Shown here in pieces: positions 11,498-21,769 of a stretch of DNA of 64,000 nt (positions within the stretch are counted from its first letter, which is position 1; each line of letters starts with the position of its first letter). Under the pieces are notes generated by a model. The model had not been told where the DNA came from. It did not search any database and saw only the letters and a list, made by a program, of their open reading frames with translations. The position numbers were made by a program, and so were the translations under genes. The DNA lies in NCBI GenBank assembly GCA_963995505.1, contig OZ023182.1, positions 4,084,707 to 4,148,706 of the forward strand. The letters are read 5' to 3'. The stretch is from Hypericum androsaemum (lineage: Eukaryota; Streptophyta; Magnoliopsida; Malpighiales; Hypericaceae).

Positions 11498-11752
11498 TGT
11501 GATACCCCGTAAATGATATGTAGAAATGCCTTAAGTGATTTGATTAGTACTATCCATATCAACAAGGTGCACCTTCTTTTCTGGCACACATCTTGAGAGA
11601 ACTCCAAGGTTAAACGCGTTTGGCCGGGAGTAGGATCAGGATGGGTGACCTCCTGGGAAGTTTCCCAGGGTGCGTGCGAGTGAGGACAAAACACGCTGGA
11701 AAAGACCCGTGTTGGTCTGTGGAGCCACTCGGTCAAATCACGGGGCGTCACA
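11498..11752 (+). mobile_element. Cassandra TRIM solo LTR
   Basis: A 255-bp unit starting TGTGATACCCC and ending GGGGCGTCACA, flanked by a perfect 5-bp target duplication AAAAC (11493-11497 and 11753-11757). The interior holds a 5S-rRNA-like stretch, the hallmark of Cassandra LTRs. Segment B has the empty site near 21265-21275. Only one LTR is present with no internal region, so it is a solo LTR left by LTR-LTR recombination. Confidence 0.88.
11593..11665 (+). other. 5S rRNA-derived segment inside the Cassandra LTR
   Basis: Similar to the second half of plant 5S rRNA: GAACTCCAAGGTTAAACGCG, then GAGTAGGATCAGGATGGGTGACCT-type sequence including GGATGGGTGACCTCCTGGGA. This region holds the internal RNA polymerase III promoter of 5S genes. 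Several bases differ from canonical 5S and the 5' half of a 5S gene is absent, so it is not a true rRNA gene. Confidence 0.75.
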
Positions 11753-11757
11753 AAAAC

Positions 11758-12720
11758 AGTTATAGAACTCTAATAGAGTCCAAAATTGTTCACACTCCTG
11801 ATTGCCCATGTCTTTCAAAGTTATTGACTAAAGAAACTATTCACGGGTCTCATAGAATGCTTGACAAACTCCCGATCACATTACTTCCGCTAAATGTATA
11901 GTGACTACATGTCTCTCAAAATGTTATTAACAAGCAAAGCTGCTAGCTCATCTAAAAACAAGAAGCATTGCTTGGGAAAAAATTATTGAAAGACTATTCT
12001 GATTAAGATGAATCTCTCAGAATGTTTAACGGACCTCTCCATATGAAACGGCTCAAATTCTAATGGAAATTCAAAGCGAGCAGCTATAATGGCTCTTTGG
12101 AAAGGAGATATGTAGGATCTCCTTAATGCTATTAAAGATGCGACCATTAAGTTTTGAATTCATCTCGTCGTCGCGGACCAGTAGGGTGGTAACTTCTTTA
12201 TGCTATCCGAGGTGTCTTTGGTTCTAGGCGATTTTTTATTTTAAACATTTAAATTCTAGACGATTTTTTCGTAGAATTGTTACTTAAGGTGTGTTGGGTT
12301 TTAAGCGTTGTGGAGTTGTTATTTTAGCTGTACTTTTGATATCTATAATGTAACTCTCTATTTTAGAGTAATACAACTTTTATCATTTAAAAAAAATGTT
12401 ATTCTTTTGCGTGATGGATTCCTCTAAGATCGATGAAACATTTAATAGCAGTTAATTGATATAACTAATTTTGGAGATTCAAGGTTCGATTTTCGGAAGA
12501 GTTGTAAAATGATGTCAAGAACTATTATTATGTAGAAAGAATTGTCCAAATTTTAGAATTCAAATTCTTTGCTAGGTGTAACAATAACTATAGGACTTCT
12601 ACCGTCAACAGGAAAGCAACCTTAGTTAGTAGCATGATGACGTTATAGTGGACGCGTGCATGATTATACCTCAAAATTGCATAATTAACTAACTGATTAG
12701 TGATTACCCTTAACTACTCT
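11758..12720. other. Collinear duplicated spacer, no gene
   Basis: Matches 21275-21760 and 23050-23470 of segment B; B carries MULE 2 between these parts. Near 12230-12250 segment A shows the sequence uninterrupted. No gene is seen. Confidence 0.55.
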
Positions 12721-13010
12721 GATGAAGCATCAAATCTGATGTCAATTATACTCCTAGGGTGAGGGATTTAGGAGAGGCATGACGTCCCACAGAACCACGC
12801 GTCGAAGTGATTGGTACAAAGCACTCGTCAATGATTCTTTGCACTTTGATCTTGTTTAATTAGCATAAAGCATATATACTTTAAGCAGCTTTAGCGCCAC
12901 ATGAGATTTGCTTTGCGAGGCTCTCTGTTGATCTGACATTGGGTTTTTTCTTTGTGAAGCTCATCTGTCATTGGATATTTGATTTGAAAACATTCTCTCT
13001 TTTAGAATAA
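12721..13010 (+). promoter_or_regulatory. Conserved block upstream of MIR156 A (candidate distal element)
   Basis: This stretch is more similar to segment B (about 23470-23760) than most flanking DNA. It includes TGAGGGATTTAGGAGAGGCA, CCACAGAACCACGCGTCGAA and TGATTCTTTGCACTTTGAT, each matched in B with at most one or two changes by eye. It lies about 0.8-1.0 kb before the mature miR156 in both copies. A promoter or enhancer role is inferred from position and conservation only. Confidence 0.35.
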
Positions 13011-13308
13011 CAAGAACTCAAGTATACCGACGTGGCTGGATAGCTTAAGTTACCGGGGTTGGTAGTTGTCACTTGATTGTGAATCAAAATTTCTACCGCT
13101 TGATTAGAGAACTTAAAAATTAATTACATATTGGTGTGTCAAAATACGAAGGCACATAATAATAAAATGGAATTAACCTTCTTTTTATAAGGTGTAAGGT
13201 TAGGGTGGAAAGGAGCACACGTATTGTCACACCGAAAGATAACATTGGACTTTCCTATTCTCTCTTTATTCCATAGGGTGGGCACCTTATACAACATAAC
13301 ATCAAGGA

Positions 13309-13499
13309 CCAACATGTACTTAGATCAACTGGTGAAAGTGTTGTTCTAGCTTAATCAGGTCTCGGGTTCGAGTCTTTGGGTACGCAGCAGTGTTAAATAT
13401 TTGTTGGGAGAGTTTTGCCATCTTTTAAAGGTCCTACTCGGCTCGAAATTGAATTAGTCGGCCCAATAGGCCGGATAACAATTGGTTAAACCAAAAAAA
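13309..13499 (+). mobile_element. tRNA-derived SINE in the MIR156 A promoter region
   Basis: A 191-bp insertion between direct repeats CATAACATCAAGGA (13295-13308) and CATAACATCGAAGGA (13500-13514). It begins with pol III promoter-like boxes: an A-box-like TTAGATCAACTGGTG near 13320 and a B-box-like GGGTTCGAGTC near 13364. It ends in an A-rich tail (ACCAAAAAAA). Segment B has the uninterrupted site near 24110. It lies about 90 bp upstream of the MIR156 A TATA box. Confidence 0.83.
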
Positions 13500-13585
13500 C
13501 ATAACATCGAAGGACTCCTAATCAGAGATAAGCAAACATTTATTCCACAAAGATGATGGAAGCAAAGCAACCTCCTCCCCCTGTT

Positions 13586-13595
13586 CTATATAAAG
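13586..13595 (+). promoter_or_regulatory. TATA box of the MIR156 A primary transcript
   Basis: CTATATAAAG lies about 165 bp before the mature miR156 and is conserved at the same place in copy B. Plant pri-miRNAs are RNA polymerase II transcripts with TATA boxes; transcription would be expected to start about 30 bp downstream, near 13620. Confidence 0.7.
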
Positions 13596-13751
13596 TGCCC
13601 AAACCAAGAACAATACTCATACAAGAAACAAAGCACAGTAGGGTTCCTGTCAAGAGAAACACTACTGCATCAACTATAGTTCAGAAGCTGTTTAAGGGTA
13701 GCCAAAAAATTTGGGCTGTCATGACCTAGATCCCTTAAGGGGTAAGGGAGG

Positions 13752-13841
13752 TGACAGAAGAGAGTGAGCACACATGGTACTTTCTTGCATGGTTGGGGTC
13801 TCATGCTTGAAGCTATGCGTGTTCACTCTCTATCTGTCACC
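13752..13841 (+). ncRNA. MIR156: MIR156 precursor A (miR156e/f-type hairpin)
   Basis: The 5' arm is exactly miR156, TGACAGAAGAGAGTGAGCAC (13752-13771). The 3' arm carries the star region GTTCACTCTCTATCTGTCAC (about 13821-13840). The arms pair along the whole miRNA with one mismatch and a G-U pair, and pairing continues into the upper stem (CACACATGG... with ...AGCTATGCGTG). The loop region with CTTGCATG and CATGCTTGAAGCTATG resembles the Arabidopsis MIR156e/f foldbacks. miR156 guides AGO1 to SPL mRNAs and maintains the juvenile phase. The 90 nt are identical by eye to copy B. A TATA box lies 165 bp upstream. Confidence 0.96.
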
Positions 13842-14366
13842 CACCACTCTCTCTCTCTATATATCTCTCCCTCTCTCTCTAATCTCTTCAATTCTGTAAT
13901 TGTGTCTGTTTGGACTTGGATCTGTCTGTGACTATGGTTTTATGTTGAATTATTGTTTGCCTAACATCTATCTATGGTGTAAATATGGTCAACAACAATT
14001 CGTCTTCCGTACCAAAGCACATTTATGGTACAAGGAGTGATAGAAATTAGAGGAGTTTCAGGTTTCAAATGATTTTCATGATTCAATCACTGATGGGTAT
14101 AATTTGGTGTAAATATTTATTAAAAAAAGAATTGTCCTCCTTATTTTCTGTAGATCTACGCTCTTACTACTCAATTTGTCCCTGTAATTTCTTGGACATT
14201 AATTAATTCAAACAGATCGTAGTACTTTCGATATGGAATAGAGGTTTATATATGAATTGCGAAATCTCGATGGTGTTTTTTCCGGAGGTTTCTCGTCATG
14301 GTTCATGTCTTTTTCTAGCAAGTATGGACGATGATAAGGTATGCCTGGCCTAGCTAGAGGTCCTCA

Positions 14367-14543
14367 CTTTTTTTTAAAGAAAATATAGGCTGGTTGGCCT
14401 AAACCCCGGACTCTAGACGACATTGGACTTTGTTTCTTTTCTCCCCAATCAAAATTTTACCATTTCTGTAAAAGGTAGGAATTGACCCACCGACTACTGA
14501 GAACGAGTCAGGATCCGTTGTCATCCTATCTACCTTGCGTTGG
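14367..14543 (-). mobile_element. Second SINE-like insertion downstream of MIR156 A
   Basis: A 177-bp insertion flanked by a 12-bp duplication with one mismatch, TAGAGGTCCTCA (14355-14366) and TAGAGGTTCTCA (14544-14555). A T-run at 14368-14375 is the poly-A tail on the minus strand. Read on the minus strand it has a B-box-like GGGTCAATTCC. Segment B has a continuous TAGAGGTCCTCA at about 25012. The family differs from the SINE at 13309. Confidence 0.65.
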
Positions 14544-14879
14544 TAGAGGTTCTCAGTTTAACTTCCACACAACTATTTGTTTAAGCCAGGTACTTCCCTC
14601 TCAGGCAGCATCTTTTTTATATAAGGTAAAATTTTTATCACTTCACTCATAGATACAAGGGCACCTAAGGACGCGGCTGATTGCACAAGGAAGGAAGGAA
14701 AGCAGCCTGATACATATGATATAAGATATTTTGTTGCACTCAGGTAACATGTCCTAATCTAATAGAGTCTGATTTTTAAGAAATATGTAGTTGTGGAAAT
14801 CACTCAATCATCCCAGGAGATTGTATGATTGTATATGTATCGAAAGATCTGTGTTCGGTGTTCGTTGATTTGTTGAGAA

Positions 14880-15290
14880 TAATGTATTGGGTGTACCAAT
14901 AATAATTATTTCAAGTGATTCAAGTCTTTATTAATGGGAAAAAAATATTGTCATGAAAATTGTTCTTAAATAAAAGTTCGACAATACAACTATAAATGTC
15001 AGAGTTAAAAAGTGTATCTTCGAGTGCAGTCTAATTGCATTTTATGGTCAATCATATATTTCGTCCGAATTTTAACAAGATATTTTTGCTTGAATTTGTA
15101 GAATACCAAAATGAAGGTAAATGAATCCTCTTCTTTCCCCTTCTTTCAAACGGTTGCAGCTTTCATGACTTAAAACTCCAAACGGATCAGACGCAATCAG
15201 AATTTAATTACAAGAGAAGTACTTTCGTTTATATTAAAAAATTATGAAAAATTAAACATAAATTTTTGAAATAAGGTTGCGGAAAAGTGG
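14880..15290. other. Right part of segment A and its end
   Basis: Matches 30487-30935 after the copia insertion point in segment B. The A copy near 14893 (TATTGGGTGTACCAAT) is the empty site for that copia element. No gene is seen. Confidence 0.6.
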
Positions 15291-15299
15291 TTGACCCTT

Positions 15300-15780
15300 T
15301 GAGAAGGTTTCCTCGGATATAATCTCTCATCGAGCCTCTGAACGGATATTGGTCTCTCGGCATGGGAGAGTACTTTCAACCAACACCTTGAGATTGTGCT
15401 TTAAACAAGGAATCTCCCTTCTGTTTTCGGGGAGATGTAATAAGAGCAAATATTATACTTCCTGTCCACACAAAAAAAACCAAAAAAGATCAAATCGCAC
15501 CCCTACTCAACTAAAAAGTGCTATTATCTTTTTGTACTCAAAATTGAATCACTTAACACTCTATACTTTTTAAAATAGGACAATTGACATCCTTAGATAA
15601 ATTTTCCAGTCGCGACGACACATCACTATTCCACATAAGCAAAAGCTTTCTATCTCATCTTTTTCACTTATGAAATTGAAAAATACCATAGTCCTCCCAA
15701 AGCTTTGTCCTCCTTCGTTAAATTCAGAAAGCTTGCAGGGCTCCCACTATATAAACTTACGTATTGTTTTTCTCCATGTG
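15300..15780. other. Spacer between duplication copies
   Basis: No gene seen. A stretch near 15520-15600 (TTAACACTCTATAC..., GGACAATTGACATCC) resembles the terminal repeat of the TIR element at 38640 and may be a single-ended remnant. Confidence 0.35.
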
Positions 15781-16215
15781 TGTTGGAATTAAATGACAAT
15801 CAATGCAAAGGAAGCCTAATGTAGAAAAGCCCAAAGTGAAAAGGTCCAAGGTTGGAAAGAACTAATCCCACATTAGAAAATGGTACAAAAAATTTCAAGT
15901 ATACAAGGAGTAGCTCCAAGCTAGAGTGACATTAAGTGTTCCACTTGGAGTGCTGTCCAAGGCTGGTTGCGAGAATAGTGCGAAGCACCATCCGAGCACG
16001 CGCAGGGTACAATGGGCGCTTTGAGGCGCACTTTGCACTTCGCCAAAGCTTCGAGATTCGTTGTGCTACGATCTTGGAAGTAACAAAGTCGTTGTATCTT
16101 GGGGACGATTGTCGCAGCCAGTAAGTCCTGAATACAGGGTAATTATGACGAGGGATCATGGCTTAGCTTACGAGAGTCTAGGGTCAGTCAGACTTAAGCC
16201 AAGAATCGACAGATA
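15781..16215 (+). repeat. Decayed LTR remnant related to the 39177-55403 copia
   Basis: It starts TGTTGGAATTAAATGAC and shares with the reverse complement of the 39177-40089 LTR several diverged blocks in the same order: AAAGCCCAAAGTG, CCACATTAGAAAATGG, AGCACCATCCGAGCACG, CAATGGGCGCTTTG, and TCGTTGTATCTTGGGGA. It is plus-oriented, opposite to the full element. No internal region is seen, so it is a solo or truncated LTR. Confidence 0.6.
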
Positions 16216-16511
16216 AGTTGTATGGGTTCTTGAAGGACAATGTGAGCTTTATTACTAAATTATGGAACTTTATTATCAAAAAAGAAAATAGAAGGTTACA
16301 AGGTGGGGAAGAGAAAAGAAAAAGAAAAAGAAAGCTAAAAAATCACAGGCAACAAGAGAAGCTAACTCGCTGCCATATCAAGAAGTTATTTTCAAGTTTA
16401 CCTACAAGTCAGATAGTTATGAATAGATATTGACGAATCTAGTAACTAGCGCCACGCAACAGAAAAAACTATCTTCTTCACCCTGGACCGCGTGTTCTGG
16501 TAGGGCGCACT

Positions 16512-16881
16512 TTAAAAATCATGGTCCATCATGTCCGGCCACTCATCATCAGAGTCAGCCTCATCCACCCTTTTTTTTGGAACAGTAGATGTATTAACAC
16601 AGAACCATCCAGAGAACATGTACAAGTGGAAAGCTATTGCTAACCAAAGAAGTAGCGCCCAGATCACAACCTTCCTCATCCACCCAATTGCTCTTCGCTT
16701 GCTTCACTAAGGTCAACATAAAGTTCAGCGAAAAATTATCAGTATCCGAAACAGCCATTACCTTCGTCATTTGAAAACTTGGAATCGGCATAGGCGAAGT
16801 AGAGAACCCGGCAGCCGCCCAATCCAGTTGCCTCCCGAGAATACCCTTGTCTGTTTGCCGCCTAAGGACAGTCTGAGACAT
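16512..16881 (-). pseudogene. Unidentified 3' gene fragment split by a small LINE insertion
   Basis: Outside the insertion, the minus strand reads a continuous C-terminal frame that includes NFMLTLVKQAKSNWVDE and, beyond the insert, an acidic tail DSDDEWPDMMDHDF followed by a stop at 16512-16514. The acidic end and matching frame on both sides suggest a real protein C-terminus, but I do not recognise the family. The upstream part runs directly into the G-rich minisatellite at 16880. Confidence 0.4.
16571..16673 (-). mobile_element. Severely 5'-truncated LINE insertion (103 bp)
   Basis: A perfect 12-bp target duplication CCTCATCCACCC flanks it (16559-16570 and 16674-16685). A T8 run at 16571-16578 is the poly-A tail on the minus strand. 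Removing it restores the reading frame of the host fragment. Confidence 0.65.
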
Positions 16882-17400
16882 TTGGAGTTTCGGGTTTGGA
16901 ATTTTGGGTTTAAGGTTGGGGTTAAGGGGTATGGGGTTAGGGGTTTTGGGTTTGAGAAATTTGGGGTTTAAGGTTTAGGGTTTGTTTTAAGGTTTAGGAT
17001 TTAGGGTTTGGAGTTTATTTTAGGATTTGGAGTTTGGATTAGGGTTGGGAGTTGGGGATTTGGGGTTTATGGTTAGGGGTTTGGTGTCGGGGTTTTGGGT
17101 TCGGGTTCGGGGTTTGGAGTTTGTTTTAGGGTTGGGAGTTTGGGGTCTAGGGTTTGAGTTTTGAGGGTTCAAGGTTTGGGGGGTTTGGAGTTTAGGATTT
17201 GAGATTTGTGTTTTGGGATTTTGAGGTTTAGATTTTGGGGTTTAGATTTTTGGGGTTTTGGGTTTGGAATTTGGGTTAGGAATTTAGGGTTTTGGGGTTG
17301 GGGTTTGCTTTAGGGTTTGGAGTTTTGGATTTTGGGTTTGGAATTAGAGGGTTTAGGGTTTAAGAGTTAGCATTTGAGATTTGGAGTTTCGAGTTCGGGG
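16880..17400. repeat. GGGTTT-rich degenerate minisatellite
   Basis: The plus strand is built from GGGGTTTAGGG, GGGTTTGG and GGTTTAGGATTT words, resembling plant telomere repeat (TTTAGGG) but irregular. It occupies a position equivalent to the G-rich block at 2995-3600, each lying left of a shared TTTTATTATAGTAAGATATTT sequence. It may represent interstitial telomere-like sequence or a fast-evolving minisatellite. Confidence 0.8.
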
Positions 17401-19939
17401 ATTCAAGTAGCTCCTTCGATTTATCTGAGCAGCCTTGGATTGTTGATTCTTCGAGAGAAATCTTCCGGATTCTTTACCCCGGTGCATCGATCGAGCTCCT
17501 CGAGGCGTATACTTCTTGGTCTCTTACCTTGCATCTTTTATCCTTGCAACAGGTTTACAGTTTGGAATTTGGAATTTATGGATAGTTTTAACATTTTTAC
17601 GGTGTGACAGCAAATCACATAAAAATGAAATTTATTTTATTATAGTAAGATATTTTTAATAATATATGATATTTGAATATTTATTAGACTCACTAATTTC
17701 GGTTTGAATTAGATATAAATCTCCTCGGATCTGTGGACGTTAGTATCCGACACAAACATTCTGATTTCTCCTGTTGACTCTTTTGCCGTTTCCCCGCGGT
17801 TCTTCCAGCCATTTTTTATGAATCAGTCTGATACGGCACCGTCGTCGATCTCGTGTTTTCCGTCGACCCCGCATCGTCGATCTCGAATCCCAACAAGTCC
17901 CTGGACACGAGCTTCACCTTCTCCAACATCGTCTCGCGGAAAACCCTAATTAATCAGGGCAGTTGTTTCCACCAAGTACGTTTTTCTTCTTCTTTGTGGG
18001 TGAAAAATGCCGTTACAACAGTGGCACAGACGTAATTTTATATTTATATTCGTTGAGGGATGTGGGCCTCTTTTCCCTCTGCGACGTTCATGAACCAGGC
18101 CCATTCGATCCATACCCACTCAGTATCCATAAAGTGGCTAATTAGTAATTCCTCCAAGGAGAAGAGAAGTTCTTGTTTCAGAACCATGTAGAAGTCAAGT
18201 TCTTCTTAAAAAAAAATATAAGTCAAGTTAATGTTTGACAATATTAAGACGATAAATATGTAATATTTAGGATTAAACACTTTCAAATTTTATTAGTGTA
18301 ACTCTCTAGATCGTATTTTTCATATTTATAAGATTTGAAGTTATGATATATTTACATAATCGAATTATCTTATTATTTAAATCAAATTTCATTGACGACT
18401 GCAAAATATATTCATGAAGGGAATAGACATATATTATTTAGTAATCTGGTTAACAATAGTTGTATGCTAAACTTTCCCTCGCGAAGAGGATATATGCTTC
18501 TAGAGGGGAGTTTAGTGGAGAATAATAATTTATTTAGGTGGTAATGTTGACACGGGTATTTTTTTAATTAGACTATCTATATAGACCAACAACTTTACAC
18601 ATTATAATTTTCTTAGACATATATAAAATTCTGGGAAAAAAGATAACGCCAACTGGGAAGAATCTACAGGGAAAGAACATTGTCTATACAAACTCCCGAG
18701 CCACACACTACGAACTTTGGTCGCAGTGGAACACTACAGGACCACATATTCCAATCTCATCGTTTCTTGCAAGATCCTATCAATTACTTGTAAATGATAC
18801 ATACACTTTTCATATGCTTAACATAGATGTATAATATCCGATATAATTTAATATTAAATCATACATTTAAATCAGTAGATACAATTTGGTTAACGATTAA
18901 ATTTAAATAATAGAAAAGAAGAGATGACGAATAAATGTGCCTTTCCAAACACAAATTGGTGTCTTCCAAGTTAAAATTATAAATTTTCATAAAAAATGAA
19001 ATAGCTTTGGAAAATGATTTTGAAATTTGGATTCACTTATGACATTTAAAACTTGGTCTATGTGGCTTTTTTTAGATCTTATTAATAAGAGTTTCATTCC
19101 AAGTCTTTTCTCTTTTCTACATTTTTCACCAGAATATATTATTGCTCTAGTTCTAGAGGTGAATTTTTAAGCGTTGTTACTCAGAAATTATAGAATTCTT
19201 GAGTAATCCTGGAAGTGTTCTTGTCGAAACTCATTAACAACAAATAATGGAAGCAAATAACATTTTAAGAATTATTAATTACGTCTCAAGAATACAAATT
19301 TCAAATTTTTATCAAATTGGTTTGAAGCAACAACAAGTTAATAACATGGTGATCCGTTGGTGACTCAAAAATCAGATTTGGAGTTCCAAGTTTGACTTGG
19401 ATAAAGTTCACATATTGTCAGATTTCACGAGCATCCAAAAGTCAAGTTAAATCCTCATTCATTAAACCAATGATTGGTTCAAGTGTAATAGACTTAGAAA
19501 TTTCCAGGAGATTCAAATTCAAAACTTTTGAATAAAAAGAATATATTACATGAACGATTTTCAGGAGGTTCGAATTCTATTTATATGGACGAGTTTGAGC
19601 CGCCGAGAGCAAACCACGCAAGGACACTTTTTGCCTTAAAGAACAAGTACGTTGGCCAAGCCCATTACTTCATCGGGTTGCTCAACGTGGAAGAAGAAGA
19701 GATAAGATTTGATCAAATCAAGGCCATCCATAGACGAACCACAGTCCTACTTTTCTTTTTCACCTGCAACTAGGGTTTCCTTCGTATTAAACTAATATAT
19801 CCTGAGGGGAAGCAAAGGGGGAATCGAATGGATGGGGGTCTCTAGAAGATGCTCATCGTGAATTGATGACGCTGCAAGTGGGTTACCAACTTACCATCTT
19901 TTTGACAATTCTGATATGCCTTTGAGACTTAAATATCTT

Positions 19940-20122
19940 CGGTTTTGGATTGAGTGGGGATAACATAAAAGTTGTCCATACGGAGGGGATTTCATTTGGA
20001 CCATCAGATTTCATTAAAAATCGTGTCTACAGATCGGACAGTCATCAAAAACCATGTCTATAAATCAAAAATCTTGATCCATTTTAGTGGGGACAAACCT
20101 TCTCCCCACTCAATCCAATCCC
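19940..20122. mobile_element. MITE in segment B
   Basis: A 183-bp insertion with terminal inverted repeats: left TTGGATTGAGTGGGG pairs with right CCCCACTCAATCCAATCCC. It is flanked by AATATCTT on both sides (19932-19939 and 20123-20130). Segment A has the site uninterrupted near 11045-11060 (CTTAAATATCTTTCATGTGG). There is no coding capacity. The TIR word GGATTGAG also occurs in the 3921-4369 MITE. Confidence 0.75.
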
Positions 20123-20289
20123 AATATCTTTCATGTGGTTGTAGAGAATAAACATGTGTCCCGAGGAATTACTCTCTAGTTCCCACTCCTAAAAGGGCAA
20201 GTGTCATCGTCCACTTCCATAATGAGAATTCTATCCGGTTAACTTCTTGACATCTAGCTAGAACAAGTGAGAAAACAGAACTATCATTT

Positions 20290-21014
20290 TTGTTAGAATC
20301 GACATATTTAATCCAAAATTTTAAGGTAATAGGTTGGTGAATTTTTAACATTTATAAACTAGCACATCCTATTTGCACTAATCGATGTGGAATTCTCAAC
20401 ATCCCCACAAACAAGACCTATCAGGTCAAAGATTGCACGGGCTTTGATTTCGCCAACGTGCGAAAAATATGGATCGTACGAGCACAACAATGGGCACGGG
20501 ATCAACCCGCTCCAATACCATGTTAGAATCTTCATATCCAACCCAAAATCTTAAGACAATTTAGTTGGTAGATTTTCAACACTTATTGTTAGAATCTCCA
20601 TATCCAACTCAAAACATTAAGGTAATGGGTTAGTAGATTTTTCTATACTTATAAACTTGCCCCACACTCGTATTTTAACCGATGTGGGATTCTCAACACG
20701 CCCCATCAAACGAGACCCATCTCGGGTCGAAGATTGCACATGCTTTGACTTCGCCAAAGTGCGACACAGACTTTGACTTCACCAACGTGCGAGAAATGGG
20801 GGGTCATGCGAGTTCAACAATGGGCATGGGATCAACCCGCTCTGACATCATATTCGAATCTCCATATCCAACCCAAAATCTTAAGGCAATGGGTTGGTGG
20901 ATTTTTCCACACTTATAAACTTGCTCCCCACTAGTGTTTTAACCGATGTGGAATTCTCAACAGTTATAAACTAGTCCATCCCACTTGCACTAACCGATGT
21001 GGAATTTTCAACAC
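20290..21014 (-). mobile_element. Nested TRIM retrotransposon cluster
   Basis: Short LTRs of about 112 bp, beginning TGTTAGAATC and ending ATGTGGGATTCTCAACA as printed, recur at about 20290-20401, 20521-20587 (truncated), 20588-20699 and 20847-20961, plus a partial copy at 20962-21014. Two internal regions of 120-150 bp contain GGGATCAACCCGCTC next to a sequence that on the minus strand reads TGGTATTGGAGC or TGATGTCAGAGC, resembling an initiator-tRNA-Met primer-binding site. This gives the orientation. There is no coding region. Segment A has no insertion here (near 11215). Confidence 0.72.
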
Positions 21015-21769
21015 GCTTGTCATTTCCTGTCTACCCGGATCAATATAGTGATTACATATTTTGGTAAGTAAATTTTATTAACAGAAAAAAGGTTCTGACT
21101 GCCGGTCTCATCAAAATCCTACTTCGATAAAATCCACAGAAAAATAATCATGCTAGAAAAAGAGTAACTCGATAGTAAAATCTATATCTAGATATTAACA
21201 TTTCTTGATTTGATTACACCCCATTAAAGATCTACTAATTACATTTAGCCTAATTGCCCATACGAGCACGAAAATAGTTATCGAACTCTAAGAGAGTTCC
21301 AAAAAAGTTCCAATTCCTGATTGTCCATATTCTTCAAAGTTCTTGACCAAAGAAGTCATTCACATGTTTGATAGTAAATAAAATGCTTGAAAAGTTCTCG
21401 ATCATATTGTTCATGCTAAATATATATTGACTACATGTCTCTCAAAATGTTATTAATGAACAAAGCTGCTAGCTCATAAAAAAAAAGAAGAATTGCTTGG
21501 GAAAAATTTATTTAAAAACTACTCTAATTAAGATGAATCTTTCAGAATGTTTGACGGATCTCTCCATGCGAAACGGCTCAAATTCTGAGGGAAATTCATC
21601 ATGAGCAGCTAGATGACTCTTTGGAAAGGAGAAATGTTGGAACTCCGTAATGCTATTAAGGATGCGGCCATTAGTTTTGAATTCATCTGGTCGTGTCGGA
21701 CCGATAGGGTGGTAACTTTTTTATGCTATTCGAGGTTTCTTTGGTTCTAGGCGAGCTATATTCAATATT

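Larger units (their letters stand above)
6355..15290. repeat. Segmental duplication, copy A (contains MIR156 A)
   Basis: Collinear and same orientation with 17740-30935. Matching anchors include the start (about 6374 against 17766, CTCTTTTGCC...), the block around 6540 against 17936 (CTCGCGGAAAACCCTAATTA), 10900 against 19800, 12750 against 23505, MIR156 (13752 against 24400), and the end (15060-15280 against 30650-30930, AAACTCCAAACGGATCAG). By eye identity is roughly 85-95 percent in collinear stretches. Differences are dominated by discrete insertions listed separately. A shorter match (3766-3850 against 17640-17720) suggests the original duplicated unit began further left, before eIF4A copy 2. 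Confidence 0.85.

Noticed and set aside
11593..11665. A genuine 5S rRNA gene
   Set aside because: The 5' half of 5S is missing and the segment lies inside a TSD-bounded Cassandra LTR.
13318..13380. A tRNA gene
   Set aside because: A- and B-box-like words are present but no cloverleaf with anticodon and acceptor stem is supported; TSD and A-tail identify a SINE.
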